Source of the DNA: a virus | Reading direction: 5' to 3' (one strand) | DNA length: 35,792 bases | IMG/VR virus record: IMGVR_UViG_3300035661_000186 | Location: 1 to 35,792 of that record | Shown here: piece after piece, positions 1 to 6,633 of the stretch | Layout: each line of letters begins with the position of its first letter | Numbering within the stretch: the stretch's first letter is position 1 | Program-made: the position numbers and the translations under genes | Notes under the pieces: generated by a model | Seen by the model: the letters and a program-made list of their open reading frames with translations, nothing else | Database searches by the model: none | What the model was told of the DNA's origin: nothing

Positions 1-110
1 CAGCAAACAGCGGGGTTCCCCGCAACCAGCTGGAATCTTTGGCAAAAGCAACACACGGAGCATTGGAAGCTCTGCTGGAGTTTACTAAAGCGAAAGCAGA
101 AGCAGAATAA
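1..110 (+). CDS. C-terminal end of a D5-like DNA-binding protein (partial)
   Basis: The window opens inside a reading frame that ends with TAA at 108-110, leaving about 35 residues. The tail is Lys/Ala/Glu rich (KAKAEAE) and resembles the end of the 250-residue protein at 33699-34451 (AKAEAKEAKAA). The segment LESLAKATHGALEAL also resembles the C-terminal motif of the minus-strand protein next door and of the protein at 26594. I infer a member of the same phage DNA-binding family. The start lies outside the window. Confidence 0.6.
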   Translation, partial: ANSGVPRNQLESLAKATHGALEALLEFTKAKAEAE

Positions 111-111
111 G

Positions 112-150
112 AAAAAGCCCCTAACTGCTCATACCAGTTAGGGGCTTTTT
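112..150. terminator. Bidirectional intrinsic terminator
   Basis: A 16 bp perfect inverted repeat (112-127 with 135-150) has a 7-base loop, a GCCCC/GGGGC core and A and T tracts on both sides. It lies between two convergent genes and can stop transcription from both. The last T also belongs to the stop codon of the minus-strand gene. Confidence 0.9.
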
Positions 151-467
151 TACTTCTCTAGTCGATCAACAATAAGCATTAGAGCAGTTTTAGTTACTTT
201 TTCAAGACTCTCCAGTAGGTCAATATCTATCTTCAAAATCTTGGAGATCTTAGCAATATACTCTTCTTTCTTAATTGGTGCACTACCAGTTTTACTAGTA
301 TATACTTTCCTCTTGTAAACTCCCAAAGAACTTAACTTCGCTATAACACTTCGTTCCGGTACTACTTGACCCATCTCTTTAGTTAGATTAGATGCTATCA
401 TCTTAACATCTACTCCAGCATTATAATCTTCAACTATCTTTTTAACTATTTCATTGGTGTATTTCAT
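150..467 (-). CDS. Small D5-family DNA-binding protein
   Basis: The protein has 105 residues. The N-terminal half (about 1-45) looks like a helix-turn-helix sensing region (IVEDYNAGVDVKMIASNL), followed by a basic segment (YKRKVYTSK) and a C-terminal helix DIDLLESLEKVTKTALMLI. That last helix is shared with the partial gene at 1-110 and, more loosely, with the protein at 26594. The family is common in large phages and is usually annotated as a transcriptional regulator, but its true role is not known to me. The gene converges on the partial gene across the terminator. Repeated AGTCTAAAT elements lie just upstream of its start. Confidence 0.75.
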   Translation of the reverse strand: MKYTNEIVKKIVEDYNAGVDVKMIASNLTKEMGQVVPERSVIAKLSSLGVYKRKVYTSKTGSAPIKKEEYIAKISKILKIDIDLLESLEKVTKTALMLIVDRLEK

Positions 468-486
468 TATATTTTGCTCATCATAT

Positions 487-544
487 AGTCTAAATTACTC
501 AGTCTAAATAGCTCATTATGTAGTCTAAATTATCAAGTCTAGTT
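487..544. repeat. Short direct repeats AGTCTAAAT upstream of the minus-strand gene
   Basis: AGTCTAAAT occurs at 487-495, 501-509 and 522-530, with a degenerate copy (AGTCTAGTT) at 536-544. The start-to-start spacing is 14, 21 and 14 bases. The array fills the gap between the two minus-strand genes, which is where an operator or activator site would sit. No consensus promoter is visible here. Confidence 0.6.
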
Positions 545-1522
545 TTCCCAGGGTAGATCACTAGTAGTGTATACTGGTGCAGGTTTATCTCTATACTTAG
601 ACTCATTAGTAGGCTTTAATACCTCAATATCAATTAAAGGCTGAGGCATTTTATCCCAATTTATCCAATCTAATACCATTAAATTAGTCCTAATACTAGG
701 ATGTGCTACCCATATTTGAGTAGCCATTACTTGACAATACCAAGGCAATGCTTTTAACTCATCATCAAAACTACCAAATAGTTTATATGTGGATATTGGA
801 TCTCTTCTAGTACCTGCCTTTTCTCCTGTCTTAACAATTAGAGCATGTTCTCTGTTTTCTAGTAATCTTTCATTTGTAAGTGTTAAAACATCAGTGCAAC
901 TCATAGCCTCAAATAGGTTCTTATCTAAAATAAGATGTAGTCCTTCTCTAGACCATTCTGAATATTGTACTGCATCAAACTTCTTAAAAGGCATCATAAG
1001 TAATGGAACAAGAGCGGAATAGTTCCTAAACTGCTCTGCAATCTGCTTTGGTACAATTGATCCACGCAGTCTAGCCGTGCAGTAACGATATAAACCTTTA
1101 TGCCAATCATCTACACTAAAATTAGCTTTTAGAAACTCCCGAGGTGATATCTTACCATCTTTATCACGAGGTAGTGTCATTTTAGCAATATATGCAGTTA
1201 CTTGAGGTAGTAACCACAGTGCCTTTGCACTAATACCATATTTCTTAGCCCAAGCATTAAAAGCCTCATTCTCTGCTTTAATCTTTTCCTCTTGTAACAA
1301 CTCCTCACTAGGAGGACGGAAAGGATATCGCTCTCTTAGCTCACCCTCATCTGGGGCTTCATGAGTACCTGCATAATACTTCTCTTTTGAAGCAATTAAC
1401 CTCTCATGAGCCTCTAGCTCTTTTGTGTACAGTATATCTTGTATATTACGACTAGCTAAAGTCATCTGTTCATGAAGGATCTGAAATGGAATACTTTTAA
1501 TATCTTGCTTAGCTAAAAACAT
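539..1522 (-). CDS. Hypothetical phage protein, 327 residues
   Basis: I do not recognise a domain. The protein is soluble in appearance, with a charged helical N-terminus (about 1-90, rich in Glu and Lys), a central Pro/Trp-containing region (ALWLLPQVTAYIAKM near 105) and a C-terminus ending TTSDLPWEN. There is no signal peptide or membrane segment. The start ATG (complement 1520-1522) is preceded by AAGAGG. A -10-like TATAAT lies at complement 1534-1539 but has no good -35 box, so transcription may come from the minus-strand promoter at 2242-2270. Confidence 0.75.
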   Translation of the reverse strand: MFLAKQDIKSIPFQILHEQMTLASRNIQDILYTKELEAHERLIASKEKYYAGTHEAPDEGELRERYPFRPPSEELLQEEKIKAENEAFNAWAKKYGISAKALWLLPQVTAYIAKMTLPRDKDGKISPREFLKANFSVDDWHKGLYRYCTARLRGSIVPKQIAEQFRNYSALVPLLMMPFKKFDAVQYSEWSREGLHLILDKNLFEAMSCTDVLTLTNERLLENREHALIVKTGEKAGTRRDPISTYKLFGSFDDELKALPWYCQVMATQIWVAHPSIRTNLMVLDWINWDKMPQPLIDIEVLKPTNESKYRDKPAPVYTTSDLPWEN

Positions 1523-2016
1523 GTTAACCTCTTATTATACACTATTTTAAACAGGTATAGTGTTTAAACCTGACCCTATCTGATCTAGCCTGACCCTAAC
1601 TTTCTAAAGGCTTTCTTAGCTGATCTAACTTTCTAAAGGATTTTCTAGAAAGATTCTTTGGTTTTCCTAGCGGGGGGTGGCCGGGGTAGTTAACTTGCTA
1701 CAACAAGTTGTAGCCAAAAACATATAGTTACAATTTCCCCAATTTGCTTAAATTTCTTAAAACTCTCTCACGCACACAGTGAAATTAAGGAGTTTCTTGA
1801 AATACCTAATTCCAGGTGGAAACCTTACAACAAGGCATTTTTAGAAACTCTTAAATTTGTCTGTGTGCCTAAGAGAGGATAAATTTAACTGTTTCGTTAA
1901 TTTATATAATATTATATCACGAACAATAAAAAAGTGCAAGATTATTTTTATCAATGCCCCTTGCTACATATTTCTCAATTAGATAATTTCATAATTTCTA
2001 TGTTATTATCGGAATA
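1523..2016. other. Gene-free, repeat-rich gap containing a large inverted structure
   Basis: No open frame with a ribosome-binding site is present. The part at 1560-1640 has internal direct repeats (CTGACCCTA twice, CTGATCTA twice, ACTTTCTAAAGG twice). A perfect hairpin lies at 1697-1714 (GCTACAAC/GTTGTAGC). The part at 1748-1888 is a nested imperfect inverted repeat: 1748-1755 pairs with 1881-1888, 1763-1768 with 1872-1877, 1772-1779 with 1861-1868, and an inner stem joins 1791-1797 with 1843-1849. Two small hairpins (1805-1816, 1823-1835) sit at the centre. Confidence 0.65.
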
Positions 2017-2196
2017 TTATGCAAGCTCTAGGTCTTTGTTATCCACTGCTAGGACTAGACAAGTCCTAGCATCAGGGTATTCTTTTAGTGCTTTCATAGC
2101 ATCTTCCCAAGTATTAATTGGGTACTCATCAGTATGTTGAACACTGATAATATGCTTCTTACCATTCTTTAGACGTACTGCTCCTGTGAAGTCCAT
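2017..2196 (-). CDS. Small hypothetical protein, 59 residues
   Basis: The frame reads ATG (complement 2194-2196) to TAA (2017-2019). AAGGAA is seven bases before the start and a perfect minus-strand promoter lies at 2242-2270. The protein begins MDFTGAVRLKNGKKHIISVQ and contains TWEDAMKALKEYPDA, a compact alpha/beta appearance. I do not recognise the family. An open frame on the opposite strand here is its shadow. Confidence 0.75.
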   Translation of the reverse strand: MDFTGAVRLKNGKKHIISVQHTDEYPINTWEDAMKALKEYPDARTCLVLAVDNKDLELA

Positions 2197-2241
2197 TTTA
2201 GTTTCCTTTTTAGTTAAGAGTTGGGTTAACTCTATTTATAT

Positions 2242-2270
2242 ATTATACACTCTTTAGCTCGAAAAGTCAA
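2242..2270 (-). promoter_or_regulatory. Sigma70 promoter (minus strand)
   Basis: Read on the minus strand, TTGACT (complement 2265-2270) and TATAAT (complement 2242-2247) are 17 bases apart. It points to the 59-residue gene at 2017-2196 and is back to back with the plus-strand promoter at 2301. The leader contains a small hairpin (AGAGTT/AACTCT, about 2218-2234). Confidence 0.9.
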
Positions 2271-2300
2271 GATTATTTTATAGTTACGAAAATTTTATAC

Positions 2301-2329
2301 TTGACTCTCAAGCCCTATTAGCGTATAAT
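2301..2329 (+). promoter_or_regulatory. Sigma70 promoter
   Basis: TTGACT (2301-2306) and TATAAT (2324-2329) are 17 bases apart, with GCG before the -10 box. It drives the cluster that starts at 2351 and forms a divergent pair with the minus-strand promoter at 2242-2270. Confidence 0.9.
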
Positions 2330-2350
2330 ATAAAAATAAATGGAGAGTTT

Positions 2351-2524
2351 ATGCGAGCGTATATAAAAGAACTAGAGGATATTATATCAGATGTGTTACT
2401 GCCTGGATATATAGAAAACTGTAGATCCAAAGGCTTATCACCTAAGACCCCTAAGATACTTTCTAGGCTAACTAAGGCTAGAAAGCTTTTAAAGGAAGTA
2501 CCAATGTTATTGAGGAAATACTAG
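2351..2524 (+). CDS. Small basic hypothetical protein, 57 residues
   Basis: ATG at 2351 follows GGAGAG and is the first start after the promoter at 2301. The protein is helical and Lys/Arg/Leu rich (TPKILSRLTKARKLLKEV). It has no recognised domain. Its TAG stop overlaps the GTG start of the next gene by one base, implying translational coupling. Confidence 0.7.
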   Translation: MRAYIKELEDIISDVLLPGYIENCRSKGLSPKTPKILSRLTKARKLLKEVPMLLRKY

Positions 2525-2835
2525 TGCTTGAAGAAAAACAGCTTGATACTATAGCGGCTATACATCCCCCAGTTGATTGGGCGCGCTATGAGGAAGATAC
2601 AACCAGATCAGATAGGGTCAATAGCCCAGCTCATTATACCTCCCATCCTAGCGGAATTGAAGCAATAACCATTGCAGAACACTATAATTTCTGTATAGGG
2701 AACGCTATAAAATACCTATGGAGAGCAGGACTTAAAAAGGAGTCATCATTATCAGCACGACAGAAAGAGATAGAGGATCTGAACAAGGCCCTATATTACA
2801 TACAGAGACAGATCAAGAATCTAGAGACTACATAG
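2524..2835 (+). CDS. DUF3310 protein (T7 gp1.7-like nucleotide kinase family)
   Basis: Translation starts at GTG 2524, overlapping the preceding stop (taGTG). Residues about 30-100 carry the DUF3310 pattern: SPAHYTSHPSGIEAI, then FCIGNAIKYLWRAGLK and the helix DLNKALYYIQRQI. This family includes T7 gp1.7, described as a nucleoside monophosphate kinase; catalysis by this copy is inferred. At 103 residues it is compact but complete over the conserved part. A second frame overlaps its 3' part (see 2748-2975). Confidence 0.8.
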   Translation: MLEEKQLDTIAAIHPPVDWARYEEDTTRSDRVNSPAHYTSHPSGIEAITIAEHYNFCIGNAIKYLWRAGLKKESSLSARQKEIEDLNKALYYIQRQIKNLETT

Positions 2836-2975
2836 AGCTTACCGATACCACAGACTTTGTACCATATAATAAAGTATCGGAAGACATATTAAAAGTATTA
2901 AGTCAGCATCCAAAAGCTGCTTATACAGTTTATTTAAACTTATGTTCCAAATTTGGAACGGGAAATGGAATGTGA
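2748..2975 (+). CDS. Probable gene with a non-AUG start (AUU)
   Basis: This frame overlaps the end of the DUF3310 gene in another frame and is open from TAA 2733 to TGA 2973-2975. No ATG, GTG or TTG occurs in frame before the body of the protein. A strong Shine-Dalgarno sequence AAGGAG (2737-2742) lies five bases before ATT 2748 (ATC at 2751 is the alternative). The product would be about 75 residues, including DFVPYNKVSEDILKVLSQHP. Two points favour real translation: the frame fills a gap otherwise empty in a tight operon, and its stop overlaps the next start as GTGA. The alternative is a -1 frameshift at AAA AAG in the DUF3310 gene. Confidence 0.45.
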   Translation: MISTTERDRGSEQGPILHTETDQESRDYIELTDTTDFVPYNKVSEDILKVLSQHPKAAYTVYLNLCSKFGTGNGM

Positions 2976-3184
2976 AAAAAGAAACACTAGTAGATGTTCT
3001 ATATAGAACTAATTCTACTATTAGTAGAGTATGTGAAGAATTAGGAATAGTTTTTGACGAGTCCTTATTAGAGGACCTTGAGAGATGTACTGGATGTAAT
3101 ATCTGGTATCACTCATATCAGTTAATACCAGATGAGGATGATAATAATATATGCCCCTATTGTTTAGAGTATGTAGGTAGATAA
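2972..3184 (+). CDS. Small zinc-ribbon-like protein
   Basis: Two Cys pairs (CTGC and CPYC) about 25 residues apart suggest a small zinc-binding domain after a helical N-terminus (DVLYRTNSTISRVCEELG). I favour GTG 2972, which overlaps the upstream TGA (GTGA) and gives 70 residues. ATG 2942 would give 80 residues but has no ribosome-binding site. The function is unknown; a nucleic-acid-binding role is inference. Confidence 0.6.
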   Translation: MKKETLVDVLYRTNSTISRVCEELGIVFDESLLEDLERCTGCNIWYHSYQLIPDEDDNNICPYCLEYVGR

Positions 3185-3221
3185 GCTGCACATTAGAACC
3201 AATTTTTAAATTAGGATATAT

Positions 3222-3806
3222 ATGTCACATAAACAAGACCCAGCAGTAAATCCCGATACTTTCATTGATGTACACACAGCGAAAAAGATCACCTTCTATA
3301 TTAGCGGGGCTATTGAAGCTCCCGAGAAATATACTAATATGCTAAATACTATTAGAAATAGTGGCCCAGAAGATGAGATTGTAATACACATTAATAGTTA
3401 TGGCGGTGATCTATTCGCAGGACTGCAGATTATGCATGCACTACTAAGTACACAGGCAACAGTTACTGCTAGTGTAGAAGGTGCATGTATGAGTGCAGCA
3501 ACCCTAATCTTTTTAGCAGCCACGAATTACTATGTTAATGAACATAGCATTTTCATGATGCATAATTACAGCGGTGGAGCTTTTGGAAAAGGTGGAGAAC
3601 TCTTTGACCAAGTTGCCCATGAACGCATGTGGAGTAAGAATCTCCTAGAATCAGTGTATAAAGACTTCCTTACTAAGAAAGAGGTTAAATCCATCTTAGA
3701 TAATAAAGATATTTACATGACTGCTGATGAGGTCATTAAACGCTTGAAGAAGCGGGCTAAAAAGCTAGAAATAAAAACTAGTGTTGACTCGCCAACTGAA
3801 GAGTAG
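3222..3806 (+). CDS. ClpP-like serine protease
   Basis: The 194-residue protein follows the ClpP peptidase fold: the INSYGGD oxyanion strand near residue 60, the putative nucleophile Ser in EGACMSAATL near 90, the His in MMHNYSGG near 115, and a late Asp in the DIYMTADEVI region. ClpP forms barrel-shaped peptidases fed by Clp ATPases. Phage copies often act in head maturation or replace host ClpP; here no capsid gene is nearby and no ATPase is seen, so the target is unknown. ATG 3222 follows AGGATAT. The 3' end of the gene carries the promoter for the next operon. Confidence 0.85.
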   Translation: MSHKQDPAVNPDTFIDVHTAKKITFYISGAIEAPEKYTNMLNTIRNSGPEDEIVIHINSYGGDLFAGLQIMHALLSTQATVTASVEGACMSAATLIFLAATNYYVNEHSIFMMHNYSGGAFGKGGELFDQVAHERMWSKNLLESVYKDFLTKKEVKSILDNKDIYMTADEVIKRLKKRAKKLEIKTSVDSPTEE

Positions 3807-3812
3807 TATAAT
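3784..3812 (+). promoter_or_regulatory. Sigma70 promoter inside the clpP-like gene end
   Basis: TTGACT (3784-3789) and TATAAT (3807-3812) are 17 bases apart. The -35 box encodes the last codons of the ClpP-like protein. It drives the gene at 3837 and the tandem paralogues. Confidence 0.85.
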
Positions 3813-3836
3813 ATATCTTTAAGTGGGAGAAATCAA

Positions 3837-4013
3837 ATGAAAAATGAGATCATTGAAGTTCTTATGCGCCGTGATGGTATGACTCAAGCCGAGGCTAAAA
3901 AGCTCCTGCGTGAGTTGCGTTCTATGATTGAAGAAGGCGCAGATCCAGAGGATATTCTGTATGAGGAATTGGGACTGGAACCCGACTATATTTTTGACTT
4001 GATGGAGATTTGA
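3837..4013 (+). CDS. Small acidic phage protein, 58 residues
   Basis: ATG 3837 follows GGGAG. The sequence begins MKNEIIEVLMRRDGMTQAEA and ends EELGLEPDYIFDLMEI, a pattern I have seen in small proteins of T5-like and other large phages without known function. It is predicted to be all helical. Its last codons (…TTGACTTGATGGAGATTTGA) are copied in front of each downstream paralogue, showing how the cluster was duplicated. Confidence 0.75.
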   Translation: MKNEIIEVLMRRDGMTQAEAKKLLRELRSMIEEGADPEDILYEELGLEPDYIFDLMEI

Positions 4014-4014
4014 A

Positions 4015-4206
4015 ATGGTATACACACTGGTAAAAGAAGGTAAGATGACCCAAGAAGAATTTGAGAAATTCCTTTCTGCCAAATGCGATGAGAGATACAA
4101 TGATGGATATACTTATGGGTATGATGAGGGGTATAATGACGGGAAGGCTGACGGGCATTCTGACGGATATGATGAAGGGTTTGATGATGGATCTTTTGGG
4201 CAATAA
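4015..4206 (+). CDS. Gly-spaced repeat protein, paralogue 1
   Basis: ATG 4015 is preceded by GGAG inside the upstream gene. The N-terminal 30 residues (MVYTLVKEGKMTQEEFEKFL) are shared with the two following proteins. The rest is a four-residue repeat of the form x-(D/E)-G-(Y/H), for example GYDEGYNDGKADGHSDG. Such YxxG repeats resemble the GxxxG arrays of the Yae1 family, but no function follows from that. The protein has 63 residues. Confidence 0.7.
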   Translation: MVYTLVKEGKMTQEEFEKFLSAKCDERYNDGYTYGYDEGYNDGKADGHSDGYDEGFDDGSFGQ

Positions 4207-4253
4207 GAAGATTTAATAACTCTCATATAGTCTTGACTTGATGGAGATTTGAA

Positions 4254-4454
4254 ATGGTATATACGCTGGTAAGAGAAGGTAAGATGACCCGTAAAGAATT
4301 CGAGAAGTACCTTTCTTCCGTACATGATGAGAAGTACAATGCTGCATATAATGAAGGGTATAATGAGGGTATAGTGACGGGTATGCTAAAGGGTACTAAA
4401 AAGAGTATGAGGAAGGATATGATGATGAATTTTTTGGGTAATAAGAAGATTTAA
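4254..4454 (+). CDS. Gly-spaced repeat protein, paralogue 2 (frameshifted tail)
   Basis: The first 30 residues match paralogue 1, and the repeat begins (YNAAYNEGYNEG). The frame then slips: GAGGGTATA replaces the GAGGGGTATA of the sister genes, one G short. The tail becomes IVTGMLKGTKKSMRKDMMM instead of more GYSDGY units. The original frame downstream also has a stop, so this copy is probably decaying or has acquired a new tail. Confidence 0.55.
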   Translation: MVYTLVREGKMTRKEFEKYLSSVHDEKYNAAYNEGYNEGIVTGMLKGTKKSMRKDMMMNFLGNKKI

Positions 4455-4491
4455 TAACTCTCGTATATTTTTGACTTGACGGAGATTTGAA

Positions 4492-4803
4492 ATGGTATAC
4501 ACACTGGTAAAAGAAGGCAAAATGACCCAAGAAGAATTCAAGAAGTTCGTTTCTACCATGTATGATGGGGGGTATAGTGACGGGCATAGCGAAGGCCATA
4601 CTGAGGGGCGGGCTGAGGGGTATGATGAGGGGCGGGCTGAGGAACGGGCTGAGGGGTATGATAAGGGGCATAATGACGGGTATAATGAGGGGTATAATGA
4701 AGGGCGAGCTGAAGGGCATAGTTTTGGGCATGCTGAGGGGTATGATGAGGGGCATAGTGACGGGTATAATGAGGGATATAATGAAGGGCAGGCTAAGGGG
4801 TAG
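4492..4803 (+). CDS. Gly-spaced repeat protein, paralogue 3 (longest)
   Basis: This 103-residue copy has the shared N-terminus and about 17 tetrapeptide repeats (units such as YDEG, RAEG, HSDG and YNEG). It stops at TAG 4801, after which the same frame continues briefly with repeat-like codons (AEGHDD), so the stop may be a recent substitution. The low-complexity DNA also gives long spurious frames in other registers, including a 219-residue frame on the minus strand. Confidence 0.65.
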   Translation: MVYTLVKEGKMTQEEFKKFVSTMYDGGYSDGHSEGHTEGRAEGYDEGRAEERAEGYDKGHNDGYNEGYNEGRAEGHSFGHAEGYDEGHSDGYNEGYNEGQAKG

Positions 4804-4860
4804 GCTGAGGGGCACGATGATACTGGATGGAATTTTTGAGCAGTAAGAAAGATTAATAAT

Positions 4861-4936
4861 GCCCCCATAGCGTAGTGGATAACGCAGAGAGCTTCTACCT
4901 CTCTATACGGCAGTTCGATTCTGTCTGGGGGTGCCA
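4861..4936 (+). tRNA. tRNA-Arg (anticodon TCT)
   Basis: The cloverleaf has a GCCCCCA/TGGGGGT acceptor, anticodon loop CTTCTAC, T-loop TTCGATT and an encoded CCA. It reads AGA, a codon rare in enterobacteria but frequent in this phage. Confidence 0.95.
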
Positions 4937-4951
4937 TAAATAGGTAGCATA

Positions 4952-5152
4952 ATGTGTAGTGAATTAGAAAAGAAACATCCTCATATAATTGGAAAGCTAA
5001 ACCTATTATGGGGGTATGATATACTTGATAAGTACTTAAACTCATTGATCTTATCTGATCGGATAAATCGAAGTGGATTTAGTAGAGCAGTAATGGGTGA
5101 ACTAATGACTATTCAAAGAGTTCATCAACAACTATTTGGAGCATCATTATGA
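4952..5152 (+). CDS. Small hypothetical protein, 66 residues
   Basis: The helical protein begins MCSELEKKHPHIIGKLNLLW and lies directly after tRNA-Arg. Its ribosome-binding site is weak. The stop overlaps the next start as ATGA, so it is probably coupled to the lipoprotein gene. I recognise no family. Confidence 0.6.
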   Translation: MCSELEKKHPHIIGKLNLLWGYDILDKYLNSLILSDRINRSGFSRAVMGELMTIQRVHQQLFGASL

Positions 5153-5835
5153 AAAGAGTAATACCGTTAATACTAGCAGTATCCGTATCAGGCTGCGCGA
5201 GTGCAGATGAATATATAAAGTATGCAGATACACAACTGCTTATAAAGCAAGAGGATACTAAAGCGGAAATAGCCAGGGCACAAGCCGAAGCAGCACGATA
5301 TAATGCTATTAGTGCAATTGCTGTAGCAGGTAATGACACAGCTAAAGCTGTAGGTATGATGGCGCTACAGAACACATCTAGTGCAAGCTCGCGCCAAACC
5401 GGCCAAACCGTATTAGTGCAGCCTAGAAGTTTCTCTGATACTGCACTGCAATGGACGTCAATACTTCTTAATCCTATTGTAAGTATTTACGGTATTGTGT
5501 CTAATAGGCATATAGCCGAGACCCAATCTAATAATGCAAGAGATACCACTATTAGCGGGTATAATACTATGCTAGGTATTGCATCACAAAATAAAGCCCC
5601 TAATCTTACTATTGGTGGAAATGGGGTAATTGGAAATGGTCAGTATACTACTACAGACTTTAGCGGTACAGGTGTTCTTGGTACAGGCTCGTACACTACA
5701 AATGCCCTTGGTGGTGCAGGTGTAATTGGCAGCGGCTCATACTCCACTCCTATTGACGATCATACTATTAGTAATAGTTATAATCCGCCCACAAACAGCA
5801 ATAACCTACTAACTTGTACAACTGGTCCCTGTTAA
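5149..5835 (+). CDS. Putative lipoprotein with Gly-rich repeats
   Basis: A signal peptide ends in the lipobox VSGC (Cys16), so the mature protein should be lipidated and anchored to the cell membrane or outer membrane. After a helical segment (about 30-70, Ala/Glu rich) and a linker, residues about 155-205 hold three imperfect repeats of the form GxGVxGxGxYTT. The end is Cys-containing (TCTTGPC). Candidates are an outer-membrane spanin-like or superinfection-exclusion lipoprotein, but no spanin partner is visible, so this stays open. Confidence 0.7.
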   Translation: MKRVIPLILAVSVSGCASADEYIKYADTQLLIKQEDTKAEIARAQAEAARYNAISAIAVAGNDTAKAVGMMALQNTSSASSRQTGQTVLVQPRSFSDTALQWTSILLNPIVSIYGIVSNRHIAETQSNNARDTTISGYNTMLGIASQNKAPNLTIGGNGVIGNGQYTTTDFSGTGVLGTGSYTTNALGGAGVIGSGSYSTPIDDHTISNSYNPPTNSNNLLTCTTGPC

Positions 5836-5843
5836 AAACAGAC

Positions 5844-5872
5844 TTGACTCTCTTAGTTAAATAGCGTATAAT
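5844..5872 (+). promoter_or_regulatory. Sigma70 promoter (first of a duplicated pair)
   Basis: TTGACT (5844-5849) and TATAAT (5867-5872) are 17 bases apart. The segment around it is repeated almost exactly 76 bases downstream, so gene 5975 has tandem promoters. Confidence 0.9.
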
Positions 5873-5919
5873 ATTATTTTAAATCGGGGAAAATTAAGTA
5901 TAATCTGTAAAAAACAGAC

Positions 5920-5948
5920 TTGACTCTCTTAGTTAAATAGAGTATAAT
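5920..5948 (+). promoter_or_regulatory. Sigma70 promoter (second of a duplicated pair)
   Basis: TTGACT (5920-5925) and TATAAT (5943-5948) are 17 bases apart. The duplicated unit covers about 5834-5890 and 5910-5966 and includes the start of the untranslated leader (TTAAATCGG). Confidence 0.9.
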
Positions 5949-5974
5949 ATTATTTTAAATCGGAGAAACTGAAA

Positions 5975-6277
5975 ATGCTGGAAATTGTCAAAGAATATGT
6001 AGAGGCGAATGAAGACTACGAAAACTATGTAGAGGCAGTTAATAAAGCATTTGGTGGCGACAACTATATTGTAGATATGGTTCCGGCTTCTTATAGTAAT
6101 AATAGGGAGCACCTGCTGCAAGCTGCAATTGGTGATGAGAATTTTGACTGGCTGATGTGGTTTCTGTATGAACGTACAGTGCATAACGATGGTACTCCTA
6201 ATGTGTGGATTAATGAAGTAGGATATGCTATAAATACTTTAGAGGATCTTGTATCTATTTGCTTTACTAAAAAGTAG
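5975..6277 (+). CDS. Hypothetical protein, 100 residues
   Basis: ATG 5975 follows CGGAGAAA. The acidic N-terminal helix (MLEIVKEYVEANEDYENYVE) is followed by an aromatic stretch FDWLMWFLYERTV, which looks like a core helix rather than a membrane span. No family is recognised. Tandem promoters suggest strong expression. Confidence 0.7.
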   Translation: MLEIVKEYVEANEDYENYVEAVNKAFGGDNYIVDMVPASYSNNREHLLQAAIGDENFDWLMWFLYERTVHNDGTPNVWINEVGYAINTLEDLVSICFTKK

Positions 6278-6279
6278 AC

Positions 6280-6308
6280 TTGACTTTAAATGCTAAATAG
6301 CGTATAAT
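6280..6308 (+). promoter_or_regulatory. Sigma70 promoter
   Basis: TTGACT (6280-6285) and TATAAT (6303-6308) are 17 bases apart. It follows gene 5975 directly. The 60 bases before the next promoter hold no open frame, so it probably reinforces the RNA unit beyond. Confidence 0.88.
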
Positions 6309-6367
6309 ATTATTTTAAGTCGCAATAACAAGAAAATTTACAATTTATTGATAAGAAAAAAATAGAC

Positions 6368-6396
6368 TTGACTTTAAATGCTTTTTAGCGTATAAT
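6368..6396 (+). promoter_or_regulatory. Sigma70 promoter of the first RNA unit
   Basis: TTGACT (6368-6373) and TATAAT (6391-6396) are 17 bases apart. The expected start near 6403 begins with ATTGGGA, as does the RNA after the promoter at 9398. Confidence 0.9.
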
Positions 6397-6402
6397 ATTA
6401 TT

Positions 6403-6633
6403 TATGAATTGGGAAAGACGGACTTCTCCAACCTACAAAACGCGATTGCTAAGATGCCCCCGCTCTTATGCTCAGTTCAGACATACCACGAGTTTCGGCT
6501 ATCTCTCAGAAAAGATAGCCACCTTTTATATACTTTACCGTATATGCGCTACTGATAGTAGAGTACATAAAAGGGTGTTTCAATGGTAATCTACGTATCC
6601 ATAAAAACTTAATTGCTAGTGAAACGTGCCCTA
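6403..6633 (+). ncRNA. Promoter-driven structured segment upstream of the tRNA-Tyr element
   Basis: There is no credible gene here: the only open frame starts at the transcription start without a ribosome-binding site. Visible hairpins are GGCTATCT/AGATAGCC (6497-6520) and CCTTTTAT/ATAAAAGG (about 6522-6574, with an inner CTACTGATAGTAG). AATGGTA at 6582-6588 can pair with TACCATT at 6632-6638, which competes with the long stem of the next element. The 3' end is undefined. Confidence 0.45.

Noticed and set aside
1934-2140. 68-residue plus-strand open frame
   Set aside because: It is the shadow of the minus-strand gene at 2017-2196, which has a ribosome-binding site and a consensus promoter.
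4386-5045. A 219-residue open frame on the minus strand
   Set aside because: It is antisense to the tetrapeptide-repeat genes and tRNA-Arg; the Pro/Ser/Tyr-rich product is what the repeat DNA gives in reverse. No ribosome-binding site.
6404-6589. 61-residue open frame at the start of the first RNA unit
   Set aside because: The ATG lies at the transcription start with no ribosome-binding site, codon use is unlike the other genes, and the segment folds into hairpins.
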